From NCBI GenBank assembly GCA_030949825.1, contig JAUZSC010000004.1, positions 35,215 through 99,214 on the forward strand: DNA of 64,000 nucleotides, read 5' to 3'. Both the position numbers and the translations under genes were made by a program. Positions within the stretch are counted from its first letter, which is position 1. Each line of letters starts with the position of its first letter. The notes under the pieces were generated by a model, which worked only from the letters and a program-made list of their open reading frames with translations, did not search any database and was not told where the DNA came from. The DNA comes from Sulfurimonas sp. Its GTDB lineage: Bacteria > Campylobacterota > Campylobacteria > Campylobacterales > Sulfurimonadaceae. Shown here piece by piece: positions 45,912 to 56,204 of the stretch.

Positions 45912-47166
45912 GTATGAAAAACGAAGAACTTTAGTAGCTAATTCTATGAAAAAGCACTCTGTTGCAATTGTGCATAGTGCAACACATAAAACGCGTTCAA
46001 ACGATACTGAATATCCTTTTAGACAAGACAGCAATTTTTATTATTTGACAGGTTTTAAAGAAGACAATGCTTGTTTAATGATTGTCAAAAATAAGAAAAT
46101 GTTTAAGACAATTCTTTTTGTAGAAAAAAAAGATGCCATAAAAGAACTATGGACTGGAAAGCGCCTTGGACGAGTAGATGCTAAACAAGTATTTAATGTT
46201 GATAAAGTTTATGAAATAGATTTATTTGAAGATATATTTGCTAAGAACAAAGAACTCAAGCAACACCTCTATTTTGATTTTAAACTAAATTATTTACGCT
46301 TTAAAGCCTTAAAAAGAATTTCAAAGGGTATAAGCACCCATATAAATATCGCAAAAAATATTGAAAAAATGCGACTTATAAAGTCAGATGCAGAAGTGAA
46401 ACTTATAAAAAAAGCACTTCTTATTACAAAAAAAGCACATCACAAAGCAATGCGTCTTGAGAAGTTAGGTAAAAATGAATACGAACTCCAAGCATCTATA
46501 GAAAATATCTTTAAAAAGAATGGCGCATATAGTGATGCGTATACATCTATAGTTGCTGGTGGAAACTCTGCAAACACACTTCACTATATAAGCAATGATA
46601 AGACTCTAGTTGATGGAGATTTGATTCTTATAGATGCTGGATGTGAATACGACTACTATGCTAGTGATATTACACGCACTATACCAGTAAGTGGAAAATT
46701 TTCTAAGGCGCAAAAAGAGCTTTATGAAATGGTTCTTGATGTACAAGTGAAGATTATAAAAATGATTAAACAGGGTGTAATGCGAACTGATTTACATAAA
46801 AAATCTGAAGAACTTTTATGTAAGGGAATGATTGAACTTGGAATTTTAAAAGGAAATGTGAAAAAACTTTTAAAGAAAAAGGCTCATAAAAAATACTATC
46901 CACATGGAATAGGGCACTGGATGGGACTGGATGTTCATGATGAAGCACCTTATCTAAATAAAAAAGGTAATGAAATTCCATTAGAAGAAGGAATGGTCTT
47001 AACGATTGAGCCAGGTATATATTGTGACGAAAATGATAAAGATATTCCTAAAAAATACAGAGGTATAGGTATTCGAATTGAAGATGATATTTTAGTAACA
47101 AAAGGTGGCTATGAAAACCTTTCAATAGATATTGTTAAAGAAATAGCTGATATTGAAAATACTTAG
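45895..47166 (+). CDS. Xaa-Pro aminopeptidase, M24B family
   Basis: An N-terminal creatinase-like domain (FPFRQDSNFYYLTGFKE) precedes the pita-bread metallopeptidase fold. Metal ligands are the Asp pair in LIDAGCEYDYYASDITR, His in PHGIGHWMGLDVHD, Glu in TIEPGIYC and Glu in IGIRIEDDIL. The 423 residues match PepP. The start has AGGAGAGG 7 bases upstream. The product releases N-terminal residues before proline. Confidence 0.92.
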   Translation: MIQETEYEKRRTLVANSMKKHSVAIVHSATHKTRSNDTEYPFRQDSNFYYLTGFKEDNACLMIVKNKKMFKTILFVEKKDAIKELWTGKRLGRVDAKQVFNVDKVYEIDLFEDIFAKNKELKQHLYFDFKLNYLRFKALKRISKGISTHINIAKNIEKMRLIKSDAEVKLIKKALLITKKAHHKAMRLEKLGKNEYELQASIENIFKKNGAYSDAYTSIVAGGNSANTLHYISNDKTLVDGDLILIDAGCEYDYYASDITRTIPVSGKFSKAQKELYEMVLDVQVKIIKMIKQGVMRTDLHKKSEELLCKGMIELGILKGNVKKLLKKKAHKKYYPHGIGHWMGLDVHDEAPYLNKKGNEIPLEEGMVLTIEPGIYCDENDKDIPKKYRGIGIRIEDDILVTKGGYENLSIDIVKEIADIENT

Positions 47167-47621
47167 TAAGCCTTGACTAAGCGTGTTATACCAATTTTTG
47201 TTTCTATAGGATAGCCAGATTTCGCCCATGCTCTTATTCCACCTTTAAGAGTTGTTGCATTTTTATAACCAATGTGTCTGAGTGAAAGAGCCGCAAGGGC
47301 ACTTCTATGTCCACCACGACAATATGTCACGATAAGTGCGTTTTTATTTTTTATTTTACTCATGATAAGAAATTCTAAATCACCACGAGTTATCGCATAA
47401 GATTCATCAGAATAAATAGCACCATCAACTTTTTGATAAGCTTCACGAACATCTAAAACAATTACGTTAGCTTCGCTATCAATAAGTTTTTTTAAATCTT
47501 GCGAACTTATAAATCCAACTTCTTTTTCTGCTTCATGGATAAGTTGAATCGATAAGTCTTCATCTGCAAACACAGAACTTATAAGTAAAATAGCTACCAA
47601 ATATATAAAAATATTTTTCAT
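47163..47621 (-). CDS. exported rhodanese-domain protein
   Basis: A signal peptide (MKNIFIYLVAILLISSVFA) precedes a single rhodanese domain with the active-site loop TYCRGGHRSALAA and the helix after it. Such periplasmic rhodaneses handle sulfane sulfur, which fits a sulfur-oxidising lifestyle, though one domain alone does not prove it. The stop interlocks with that of the convergent aminopeptidase gene. Confidence 0.85.
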   Translation of the reverse strand: MKNIFIYLVAILLISSVFADEDLSIQLIHEAEKEVGFISSQDLKKLIDSEANVIVLDVREAYQKVDGAIYSDESYAITRGDLEFLIMSKIKNKNALIVTYCRGGHRSALAALSLRHIGYKNATTLKGGIRAWAKSGYPIETKIGITRLVKAY

Positions 47622-47661
47622 AATAAAATCCTCGTGTTAGATAGTACACTAAAGTAAATTT

Positions 47662-48390
47662 CTATCTTCTTAAATTATATTTTATTGGTAGATGCAAGCT
47701 TAGCTCTTCATCTGGTTTTGGAAACTTACCGGATAAATCTTCAAGGGTTTCAACTGCTGCACGGGAGAGTATAGCGTGTTTAGATTCTATTACCTGAATG
47801 TCATATACTTCGCCGAGTGTAGAGAGTTTGAACTTAAGCATGACGGTACCCATAATAGCTCTTTTTCTAGCCGACCGTGGATAATAAAGGTTCTCAGATA
47901 ATAGTTGTGTAATCTCTTGTATATGATGCTTTATATATTCTTTTTCTAAAGATACTTTTGGCGCTAGCTCTTGAACTGTAGGTTCTTTAGTTATGGCTAC
48001 ACTTGTAGTAGTCGTTTCTTCTACTACTACTTTTTCTATAATTGGTTTAGCTTGAACTTGAGGTTTTAGCGGAGCTAGAGAAACTTTCTTTTTGGTTTTT
48101 TTTTGTATCTTTTTAGGTTTAGGTTTAGGTTTAGGTTTAGGTTTAGGTTTAGGTTTAGGTTTAGGGATAGGGATAGGGATAATTTTTTGTATCGTTTTGG
48201 TTTGTTTTGGAATTAAAATGCTAGGCTGTGTTGTATTTATATTGCAAAGCATGATTTTTACTCGTTTTTCAGTGCTCTCTTTTTTTGGAGTAGTATCCAA
48301 TAGGATAAGCTTGTAGCCTATAAAAAGTACAAAGGCTAAAGCAAGATGAAGTACTAAAGAAACAAACAGAGAGCTACTATGCCTAATCAT
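47662..48390 (-). CDS. tonB: TonB-like energy transducer
   Basis: The start at 48390 (MIRHSSSLF) is chosen because the upstream ATG at 48447 lies inside the amt gene. The 242-residue protein has one membrane helix (FVSLVLHLALAFVLFIGYKL), a Pro-Lys rod and a C-terminal TonB domain (YYPRSARKRAIMGTVMLKFK, HAILSRAAVETLEDLSGKF). TonB carries inner-membrane energy to outer-membrane receptors. No exbB or exbD is adjacent. Part of the rod is encoded by a perfect hexamer array. Confidence 0.88.
   Translation of the reverse strand: MIRHSSSLFVSLVLHLALAFVLFIGYKLILLDTTPKKESTEKRVKIMLCNINTTQPSILIPKQTKTIQKIIPIPIPKPKPKPKPKPKPKPKPKKIQKKTKKKVSLAPLKPQVQAKPIIEKVVVEETTTTSVAITKEPTVQELAPKVSLEKEYIKHHIQEITQLLSENLYYPRSARKRAIMGTVMLKFKLSTLGEVYDIQVIESKHAILSRAAVETLEDLSGKFPKPDEELSLHLPIKYNLRR
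48112..48165. repeat. (TTTAGG)9 hexamer array within tonB
   Basis: Nine perfect TTTAGG units encode Pro-Lys dipeptides on the minus strand, followed by three GGATAG-like variants. The array keeps the reading frame at any copy number, so rod length can vary between strains. Confidence 0.9.
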
Positions 48391-48400
48391 GTAAAAATAG

Positions 48401-49576
48401 TTATATCGACCGTTTAAACTCTGGGTAGGCCTCGACACCACATTCATTCACATCCATTCCCTCTTGTTGTGCATCATCCTCAGCTCTAAACTTTGATAGC
48501 TTATTGACAATAAATAAAACTACAAATGAAACAGAAAAAGCAAAAACAGCGATTACAAGAACACCTTTGAGTTGATCCATAAACGAAACACTCTCAATAA
48601 ATATACCAACAGCTAAAGTTCCCCAAATCCCATTAACAAGGTGAACAGAAAGCGCACCAACAGGGTCATCGAGTTTGAGTTTATCAAATAAAGGAACAGC
48701 AAATACTACTAATGCTCCACCTATGAGACCGATGAGGATAGGAGTATAAACATCATACAAGCCAGGACCAGCTGTAACTGCTACTAAGCCACCTAAAGCA
48801 CCATTTAGAATCATTGTTATATCAAAAAGTTTGTATCTTGCGTACATGATAAGTCCAGCAATTATAGCTCCTGCAAGTCCTGCTGTATTTGTATTCATAA
48901 TTGTTTTAGCAACTGCGTCCGCACTTTCTATACTTGATATGGAACCAACAGAACCACCATTAAACCCAAACCAACCAATCCATAAAAGAAATGCACCTAA
49001 AACAACAAGTGGAATATTTGAAGCAGGGATAACTCGAATCTTTCCGTTGACATAACGACCTTTTCTTGGACCCATAATAATGATGGCTGCAAGAAGAGCC
49101 CATCCACCGGTTGAGTGTATAACAGTTGAACCTGCTAGGTCGTACATATTTATGTCGAGCATTGTGCCAGCGAGTATATCTGCACCCCATGTTACATTTA
49201 CAACCGTTGGATAAATAAAACCACCCATAATAAGGGCAAAAATAGCTAAGGGAATAATACGAACTCTTTCACTCACACCACCACTCATAATATTTATAGT
49301 TTTACCAACAAAAGCCATCTGAAACATAAATGCAGCCCATTTACTCATGCTGTCATTTTCCCATGAACCAAAGGCTAAGTCGTAACCTATGAGAAGAAAA
49401 GCCATAGATGCTACTGCGTAAATCATTACATTTATAGTTAAAACTGAAGTAACATTTTTAGTACGAACAAGACCAGCTTCTAGCATTGCAAAACCAGGTA
49501 CCATAAAAATGATGAGCACCATAGAAAATAGTATAAAGAAAGTGTCGATGATATATTTAAAATCAGATTCTAACAT
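48401..49576 (-). CDS. ammonium transporter, second copy
   Basis: The 391-residue Amt protein starts directly with its first membrane helix and lacks the signal peptide of the other copy. Family motifs include VPGFAMLEAGLVRTKNV, AGSTVIHSTGGWALLAA (pore His), WIGWFGFNGGSV and VHLVNGIWGTLAVGIF (second pore His). Its cytoplasmic C-terminus is the docking site for a P-II protein, whose gene lies 122 bases upstream. Confidence 0.93.
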   Translation of the reverse strand: MLESDFKYIIDTFFILFSMVLIIFMVPGFAMLEAGLVRTKNVTSVLTINVMIYAVASMAFLLIGYDLAFGSWENDSMSKWAAFMFQMAFVGKTINIMSGGVSERVRIIPLAIFALIMGGFIYPTVVNVTWGADILAGTMLDINMYDLAGSTVIHSTGGWALLAAIIIMGPRKGRYVNGKIRVIPASNIPLVVLGAFLLWIGWFGFNGGSVGSISSIESADAVAKTIMNTNTAGLAGAIIAGLIMYARYKLFDITMILNGALGGLVAVTAGPGLYDVYTPILIGLIGGALVVFAVPLFDKLKLDDPVGALSVHLVNGIWGTLAVGIFIESVSFMDQLKGVLVIAVFAFSVSFVVLFIVNKLSKFRAEDDAQQEGMDVNECGVEAYPEFKRSI

Positions 49577-49656
49577 GTGGAAATAGCCTTTGTATTGAAT
49601 AGGGCTATATTAGCGAAATTAATATTTAGTAAAAATTAAAGGAAAGGTTAAAGAGC

Positions 49657-49682
49657 TTTCTACATGGATTTCCATGTAGAAA
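49657..49682 (-). terminator. 12-bp hairpin between glnB and the second amt
   Basis: TTTCTACATGGA (49657-49668) and its exact reverse complement (49671-49682) flank 2 bases. On the minus strand the hairpin is not followed directly by a T run, so it may be a processing site or attenuator more than a full terminator. It would separate the level of the downstream amt from glnB. Confidence 0.5.
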
Positions 49683-49698
49683 TTGTAGATATTTGAAA

Positions 49699-50055
<357 letters not shown>

Positions 50056-50092
50056 TTATTTTCTAATTGTATCATATTTAAATATTCTGATA

Positions 50093-50116
50093 GAAAAAGG
50101 GATGTTTCCCTTTTTC
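50093..50116 (-). terminator. Rho-independent terminator after the first amt
   Basis: GAAAAAGGGA (50093-50102) and TCCCTTTTTC (50107-50116) pair around TGTT. Read on the minus strand, the GGGA/TCCC stem is followed by T5. It lies 8-31 bases after the amt stop and before glnB. Confidence 0.65.
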
Positions 50117-50123
50117 GTTCAAA

Positions 50124-51428
50124 TTAAAGATTCATACCTTTTTCACCATGAATAGCTTCATCAAGACCACGAGACTCAGTCTCTTCATCTACGCGTCCAC
50201 CACCAGTTAATGCTGAAGCGATAAAGTAAACGATAACTGTACCAACTAAAGTGAATAAACCAACAACTACAACTGATTCAAGTTGAACCATGAATTGTCC
50301 CATTCTATCACCAGACTCTTTAAGTGGACCGTCCCATAGAAGGTCATTGTCTTTAAGAGCGAAGATTGCAGTTGCAAGTGCTCCCCATAAACCAGCAAGG
50401 AAGTGGATACCAAATGCGTCTAGAGAATCATCATAACCAAGTTTCTTTTTAAGTGTAGAAACACCAAAGAAAGCAACTACTGAACCGATAGCACCGATAG
50501 CCATAGCACCAGTAACATCAACAAAACCTGCAGCTGGAGTGATTGCTACAAGACCAGCAACAACACCTGAAATAGCACCAAGAAGTGTTGGTTTTTTATA
50601 AATTACCCATTCGATAAGTAACCATGTAAGACCAGCAACAGCAGGAGCAAGAGCAGTAGTTAAGAATGCTAGACCAGCGATAGAGTTTGCACCAAATGCA
50701 GATCCACCGTTAAATCCAAACCAACCAAACCATAGAAGAGCACCACCAAGTGCAGTAAGCATAACACTCATAGGTTTCATAGCAATCTTGTTGAATCCAA
50801 CACGTTTACCAACTATAAATGCTAGAACTAAACCAGCTAAACCACCATTCATATGAACAACAGTACCACCAGCAAAATCTAAAGCTCCAGCGTCAAATAG
50901 GTAAGCACCATCGCCACCCCATACCATATGCGTTACAGGAGCATAAACAGCAACAACCCAGATAGCAACAAATACTAACCATGTTGAGAATTTAATTCTC
51001 TCAATAACAGATCCAGATGCAATCGCAACTGTAATAGCAGCAAAAGTACCTTGAAATACTATAAATACATAAGTAGGGTATGTTCCACTTAAATCATTCC
51101 ATGCAATTCCATTTAAGAATATATGAGATAATCCACCTGAAACCATTTGAACAGTAGAACTTTCAGCCGTACCAAAAGCGATTGAATAACCAAGTGCTAT
51201 CCACATTATCATTGCAACACAAAATGCCATTAATACCATTGCGTAAGTATTAAGTAGATTTTTTGAACGCGTCATACCACCATAAAAGAGTGCAAGACCA
51301 GCAGGTGTCATAAGTAGTACTAAAGCAGTAGACATCATCATCCATGCAGTATCACCAGTATCGAGTGCATCTTCAGCAAATGCTAAAGATGGTAAAAGCA
51401 TTAATGCAATTAATAGCCATTTTTTCAT
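50124..51428 (-). CDS. amt: ammonium transporter, first copy
   Basis: This is the 434-residue copy with a signal peptide (MKKWLLIALMLLPSLAFA). Motifs include MTRSKNLLNTYAMVL, AGGTVVHMNGGLAGLVLAFI (pore His), WFGWFGFNGGSAFG and IHFLAGLWGALATAIF (second pore His). It ends with a cytoplasmic tail (SRGLDEAIHGEKGMNL) of the kind bound by P-II. A terminator follows, then glnB. Confidence 0.95.
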   Translation of the reverse strand: MKKWLLIALMLLPSLAFAEDALDTGDTAWMMMSTALVLLMTPAGLALFYGGMTRSKNLLNTYAMVLMAFCVAMIMWIALGYSIAFGTAESSTVQMVSGGLSHIFLNGIAWNDLSGTYPTYVFIVFQGTFAAITVAIASGSVIERIKFSTWLVFVAIWVVAVYAPVTHMVWGGDGAYLFDAGALDFAGGTVVHMNGGLAGLVLAFIVGKRVGFNKIAMKPMSVMLTALGGALLWFGWFGFNGGSAFGANSIAGLAFLTTALAPAVAGLTWLLIEWVIYKKPTLLGAISGVVAGLVAITPAAGFVDVTGAMAIGAIGSVVAFFGVSTLKKKLGYDDSLDAFGIHFLAGLWGALATAIFALKDNDLLWDGPLKESGDRMGQFMVQLESVVVVGLFTLVGTVIVYFIASALTGGGRVDEETESRGLDEAIHGEKGMNL

Positions 51429-51603
51429 TTAAATTCCTTTTGAGTTCTCTTGACGAGTTATTTCAAGTGCAGTATAACTATTTTTAATCATTTCAGAATT
51501 AAAAAATTGCCTATTTTTTAATCAGGTTAAATTTTTAATGAAAACTAAGATAAATTAAGGAATTTTAAGATAAGATAAATGAATTTAATTTTTAGGTGTT
51601 TAA

Positions 51604-54096
51604 ATGAGCGACTTGCTAAACAACGACGATATACAACAGATAAATATTGAAACAACTCTTCAAAATTCTTACCTTGATTACTCTATGAGTGTTATCGTAG
51701 GACGAGCCTTACCCGATGTAAGAGATGGACTTAAACCTGTGCATAGAAGAATTCTTTATGCAATGGATAAACTTAGTTTATCGCATGGTTCAAAGTTTAA
51801 AAAATCTGCTCGTATTGTCGGGGATGTAATTGGTCAGTACCACCCACATGGGGACAACTCAGTTTATGATGCACTCGTTCGTATGGCTCAAGATTTTTCA
51901 ATGCGTATGCCATTAATCGACGGCCAAGGAAACTTTGGTTCTGTCGATGGTGATTCTGCAGCAGCTATGCGATATACAGAAGCGCGTATGACAAAATATG
52001 CAGGCGAACTTCTTAAAGACTTAGAAAAAAATACTGTAAATATGTCAGAAAATTATGATGGTACTACAAAAGAACCAGATGTAATGCCTACGCGTGTTCC
52101 AAACTTACTTATAAATGGTTCGTCTGGAATCGCAGTTGGTATGGCTACAAATATTCCTCCACATAATCCTAGTGAAATCATGAACGGTTTAAAAGCACTT
52201 TTAGCAAATCCAAATATTTCTCTAATTGAGATTATGGATCATATCAAGGCACCAGATTTTCCAACAGGTGGAATCATCTTTGGTAAAAAAGGGATTATGG
52301 ATGCCTATGAGACTGGTCGTGGTCGCATAAAAGTTCGTGCTAAAACACATATAGAACAAACTGCTAAAAAAGAAGTAATCGTAATCGATGAACTTCCTTA
52401 CCAAGTAAATAAAGCAAGACTTATTGAAAATATAGCAAACCTTGTAAAAGACAAAATGATTGAAGGTGTGTCTTTAATTCGTGATGAGTCAGACCGTGAT
52501 GGTATGCGTGTTGTAATCGAGCTTAAACGCGATGCAATGAGCGAAATCGTTCTTAACAATCTTTTTAAACAAACAAGTATGCAAACTACTTTTGGTATTA
52601 TCATGCTATCTATATTAAATCAAGAACCTAGAATCTTTGGAATTATAGATATCTTAAAACACTTTATCAACCACCGTAAAACTGTAATCATTCGTCGTAC
52701 TATATTTGACCTTGAAAAAGCTAAGGCACGAGCACATATCTTAGAAGGTTTGAAAAAAGCTATAGATATTATTGAAAAAGTTATTAAAACGATTCGTGCC
52801 TCATCAAATGAAGAGGAAGCTAAAAACAATTTAGCTACAGAGTATGACTTTAGTACAATTCAAGCAGCAAGTATTGTTGCAATGAGACTTGGTCGTTTAA
52901 CTGGTTTAGAAATCAATAAAATTATGGAAGAGTTAGCAGAGCTAACGAAGCTCATTAACTATCTTGAGTCAATCCTTAAAAGTGAAGAAGTTCTTCAAGG
53001 AATTATTTCCGAAGAATTTGATGAAGTTTCTGCTATTTATACAGATAAAAGAAGAACTGAGATAGAAGATGATTATGACGATATTGACATAGAAGATTTG
53101 ATTCCAAATGAGCCAATGGTTGTTACAATTACACACCGTGGTTATATTAAACGCGTGCCTTTAGTTAACTATGAAAAACAAAAGCGTGGCGGAAAAGGTA
53201 AAACTGCTGTAACTACATATGATGATGACTTTATAGAAAGCTTCTTTACATGTAATACGCATGATACTTTACTCTTTGTAACTGACCGTGGTCAGCTTCA
53301 CTGGTTAAAAGTATATCGAATTCCTGAGGGAAGTAGAATCGCAAAAGGTAAGGCAGTTGTAAATCTTGTAAACCTTGTAGCCGATGAAAAAATCCGTTCT
53401 ATCATTCCAACTACTGACTTTAGCGATGAAAAAGGTCTTGTTTTCTTTACGCAAAAAGGTGTTGTTAAGCGTACCAACTTAAGTGAATTTTCAAACATTA
53501 GAAGCAATGGAGTTCGCGCTATTGTTCTTGATGAAGATGACGCTCTCATTACAGCAACTATTGCATGTCCAGATACTAAATACTTATTTATAGTTACTAA
53601 ATTTGCTCAATGTATAAAATTTGAGATTGAAAAAACGAGAGAGCAGGGTAGAAGTACTCGTGGTGTTCGTGGTATCAAGTTTAAACATGAGGGTGATGAA
53701 GTAGTAGATGCTAACATCATTGCGAATGATGAACAAGAGATTCTTATCGTTGCTGAAAAAGGTATTGGTAAGCGTACTGAAGCTGGTGAATATAGACTTA
53801 CAAACCGTGGCGGTTCTGGTGTTATAGCTATGAAAATGACAACTAAGACGGGTAAAAATATTGTTGGTTGTCTTATGGTTGATGAAGATATGGACATGAT
53901 GGCACTAACAAAAGCTGGAAAAATGATTCGTGTAGATATGCAAACTATCTCTAAATCAAGTAGAAATACATCGGGTGTTTATATTGTAAAAGGTGACGAA
54001 GTTGCAAGTATTTCTCGTTGTCCTAAAGAGGAAAAAGAGGAAGACGAAGATGAAAATGAATCAGAAAGTGGACAAGCAAGCCTAGATTTGGAATAG
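51604..54096 (+). CDS. gyrA: DNA gyrase subunit A
   Basis: The catalytic Tyr is in [10 protein letters not shown] (near residue 123), and the GyrA box that separates gyrase from topoisomerase IV is QKRGGKGK near residue 525. The quinolone-determining region reads [17 protein letters not shown], with Asn where E. coli has Ser83, as in H. pylori. The C-terminal beta-propeller is complete and ends in a Glu/Asp-rich tail. Length, 830 residues, is typical. Confidence 0.97.
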   Translation: MSDLLNNDDIQQINIETTLQNSYLDYSMSVIVGRALPDVRDGLKPVHRRILYAMDKLSLSHGSKFKKSARIVGDVIGQYHPHGDNSVYDALVRMAQDFSMRMPLIDGQGNFGSVDGDSAAAMRYTEARMTKYAGELLKDLEKNTVNMSENYDGTTKEPDVMPTRVPNLLINGSSGIAVGMATNIPPHNPSEIMNGLKALLANPNISLIEIMDHIKAPDFPTGGIIFGKKGIMDAYETGRGRIKVRAKTHIEQTAKKEVIVIDELPYQVNKARLIENIANLVKDKMIEGVSLIRDESDRDGMRVVIELKRDAMSEIVLNNLFKQTSMQTTFGIIMLSILNQEPRIFGIIDILKHFINHRKTVIIRRTIFDLEKAKARAHILEGLKKAIDIIEKVIKTIRASSNEEEAKNNLATEYDFSTIQAASIVAMRLGRLTGLEINKIMEELAELTKLINYLESILKSEEVLQGIISEEFDEVSAIYTDKRRTEIEDDYDDIDIEDLIPNEPMVVTITHRGYIKRVPLVNYEKQKRGGKGKTAVTTYDDDFIESFFTCNTHDTLLFVTDRGQLHWLKVYRIPEGSRIAKGKAVVNLVNLVADEKIRSIIPTTDFSDEKGLVFFTQKGVVKRTNLSEFSNIRSNGVRAIVLDEDDALITATIACPDTKYLFIVTKFAQCIKFEIEKTREQGRSTRGVRGIKFKHEGDEVVDANIIANDEQEILIVAEKGIGKRTEAGEYRLTNRGGSGVIAMKMTTKTGKNIVGCLMVDEDMDMMALTKAGKMIRVDMQTISKSSRNTSGVYIVKGDEVASISRCPKEEKEEDEDENESESGQASLDLE

Positions 54097-54132
54097 TCTT
54101 TGCTTAAGTTTTGTAAATATTAAGGATCAAAT

Positions 54133-54660
54133 ATGAAATATTCTCTACTCTTAGTGGCTTTACTTAGCTCTAGTTCTCTTGTAGCGTTAGAAGCAATGAA
54201 GACTACATCTCAAATGGATAGTGCTTCTCAGATGAATAGTGCATCTCAAATTAATGATTTATCAAATCAGATAGAATCTTTAGAAATACGACTTGGTGAA
54301 GTGAATGAAGATGCCAAGAGAAATGTGCAAGAACAAGTTTTAGAAAAAAATAAACAAATTGTGATTAGCGTAATAGGCCAAGGTGTAGCGCCGATGAATA
54401 CATCATCTCCTGCACAAGCTTATGCACTTGCAAAACGGGCAGCTGTTTCTGATGCATATAGATTGATTGCTGAGAAAGTAAAAGGTGTTCGTGTTGATGG
54501 GCAAGATGTTATTAAAAATATGATGGTAAAACGCTCAACTGTTCGTACATCTGTAAATGCTATGGTTAGAAATGCTAATGTAGTTGAAACAACTTTTAAA
54601 GAGGGTTTATGCGAAGTAGAGATGGAAATTATTATCGCTCACTCGCAATTTGCTCGTTAA
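54133..54660 (+). CDS. LPP20-like exported protein
   Basis: A signal peptide (MKYSLLLVALLSSSSLVA) is followed by a low-complexity stretch (Met/Ser/Gln repeats, about 25-45), a coiled coil, and an LPP20-type domain (SPAQAYALAKRAAVSDAYRL, KVKGVRVDGQDV, VVETTFKEGLCEVEMEIII). H. pylori LPP20 is a surface lipoprotein of unclear role. No lipobox is visible here, so the anchor is uncertain. Confidence 0.75.
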   Translation: MKYSLLLVALLSSSSLVALEAMKTTSQMDSASQMNSASQINDLSNQIESLEIRLGEVNEDAKRNVQEQVLEKNKQIVISVIGQGVAPMNTSSPAQAYALAKRAAVSDAYRLIAEKVKGVRVDGQDVIKNMMVKRSTVRTSVNAMVRNANVVETTFKEGLCEVEMEIIIAHSQFAR

Positions 54661-55019
54661 TATTTTTTAACTCGTTTGCGCTTTATGCAGACGAGTATCT
54701 TATTTCCTACCGTTACATTGTAAAAGATGCAGCGCTTTACAATGAATCACTTCAAATTTCTCCAGCTATGAAACCATGCCGTGGTGAAGCTACTTCTTTT
54801 ATTGAATTACCTGTACTAAAAAATGAAACACTCGATGGTATTATCCAAGAGAACTCTCAAGAATTTATTGATTATTTACATAAAATAGGTCTCAACTTAG
54901 AATATCAATCCACTACTACAAACTACCAACAGGCTTCTACAGCGATCCATACACTTAAAACTACATGCTTCAAAGTCGATTTTAATGATAATTTTGTTAA
55001 AATATCGCCATTAAAATAA
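54609..55019 (+). CDS. exported hypothetical protein, 136 residues
   Basis: Residues about 10-26 (SLAICSLIFFNSFALYA) look like a signal peptide, so the protein is probably periplasmic or outer-membrane linked. The ATG at 54609 overlaps the LPP20-like gene by 52 bases and is the only in-frame ATG before the signal peptide. No family is recognised. It is likely co-transcribed with the LPP20-like gene. Confidence 0.55.
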   Translation: MRSRDGNYYRSLAICSLIFFNSFALYADEYLISYRYIVKDAALYNESLQISPAMKPCRGEATSFIELPVLKNETLDGIIQENSQEFIDYLHKIGLNLEYQSTTTNYQQASTAIHTLKTTCFKVDFNDNFVKISPLK

Positions 55020-55031
55020 GGCTATGAATCT

Positions 55032-56180
55032 GTGAAAATTGCAATCGTTGAAGATGATATTAATATGAGAAAATCTCTTGAAATCGCTATGAGCGATTAT
55101 AAAGAGTTTGAAATTAAAACATTTAAAAATGCTAAAGATGCTTTAAAATCTTTAGATGATTCTTATGACCTTATCATTACAGATATAAATATGCCTGGAA
55201 TGGATGGCATAGAGTTTGTTAAAACTTTAAATGGAAGATTTGAAGTTATCATTATGACTGGAAATGCAACACTTCAACGAGCGATAGAGTCGATTCACCT
55301 TGGTGTGAAAGACTTTTTACTTAAACCTTTTGATGTAGATACCTTAGTAGCAGCAATAAAGAGAGAATGTGATGTTCAAGATGCCAAGAAAAAAGTAGTT
55401 AAAAAGACTACAAAGAAGAAAAAAAATACTTTTCTTGGAACTTCTAAGGCACTGGAATCTGCTTTATCAATTGCTATAAAAGCTGCTAAGACAGATGCTA
55501 GCATCTTACTCCTTGGTCAAAGCGGAGTTGGAAAAGAGGTTTTTGCAAACTATATTCATGAAAATTCGCCCCGAGCTAAAAAGCCTTTTATAGCGATAAA
55601 TATGGCAGCAATTCCAGAAAATTTGATAGAAAGCGAACTTTTTGGGTTCGAGAAAGGTGCATTTACAGATGCAGTGGAAGCCAAGGCTGGACAGTTTGAA
55701 CTTGCAAATGGTGGAACTTTGTTTTTAGATGAGATTGGTGAGATGCCTTACGGTGTTCAAGCAAAACTTCTTCGTGCTTTGCAAGAAAAAGAAGTGCGCC
55801 GATTAGGCTCACCAAAAGTTACTAAGATAGATATTCGTGTGGTGTCAGCTACAAATGCGAACCTTTCAGATAAAATTAAAGATGGTGAATTTCGAGAAGA
55901 TTTGTATTACCGTTTAAATACAATTCCTTTAAATATTCCCGCCTTAAAAGAAAGAAAAGATGAGATTTTACAAATCGCAGAATCTATGTGTGAGATAAAT
56001 TGTAAAAAATATGATTTTGAGTTGAAAACTTTTAGCGAAAAAGCAAAAGAAATGCTTTTAGCGTATGCATGGCCTGGAAATATTAGAGAGCTTATTTCTG
56101 TTGTTGAGCGAGCAGTGATTTTGAGTGAAAACAATGAAATACAAGTAGAAGAACTCTACATACAAAATCGAATAAATTAA
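55032..56180 (+). CDS. sigma-54-dependent response regulator, FlgR-like, no DNA-binding domain
   Basis: A receiver domain (phospho-acceptor Asp51 in DLIITDINMPGMDG) leads to an AAA+ domain with Walker A LLGQSGVGKEVF, the sigma-54 contact loop as GAFTDA instead of GAFTGA (near residue 209), Walker B GGTLFLDEIGE, and a sensor II region. The protein ends at 382 residues with no Fis-type HTH. H. pylori FlgR likewise lacks a DNA-binding domain and activates sigma-54 flagellar genes from solution, so the same role is likely here. Assignment as FlgR is by analogy. Confidence 0.85.
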   Translation: MKIAIVEDDINMRKSLEIAMSDYKEFEIKTFKNAKDALKSLDDSYDLIITDINMPGMDGIEFVKTLNGRFEVIIMTGNATLQRAIESIHLGVKDFLLKPFDVDTLVAAIKRECDVQDAKKKVVKKTTKKKKNTFLGTSKALESALSIAIKAAKTDASILLLGQSGVGKEVFANYIHENSPRAKKPFIAINMAAIPENLIESELFGFEKGAFTDAVEAKAGQFELANGGTLFLDEIGEMPYGVQAKLLRALQEKEVRRLGSPKVTKIDIRVVSATNANLSDKIKDGEFREDLYYRLNTIPLNIPALKERKDEILQIAESMCEINCKKYDFELKTFSEKAKEMLLAYAWPGNIRELISVVERAVILSENNEIQVEELYIQNRIN

Positions 56181-56204
56181 ATATAAGTCCAAGGAAGAAT
56201 AAGA

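Noticed and set aside
48112..48165. Telomere-like TTTAGG repeats
   Set aside because: The repeat lies inside the tonB coding frame and encodes the Pro-Lys rod; nothing suggests a chromosome end.
48391..48447. TonB start at 48447
   Set aside because: It lies within the amt gene and adds a polar stretch before the membrane helix; the ATG at 48390 gives the normal short cytoplasmic N-terminus.
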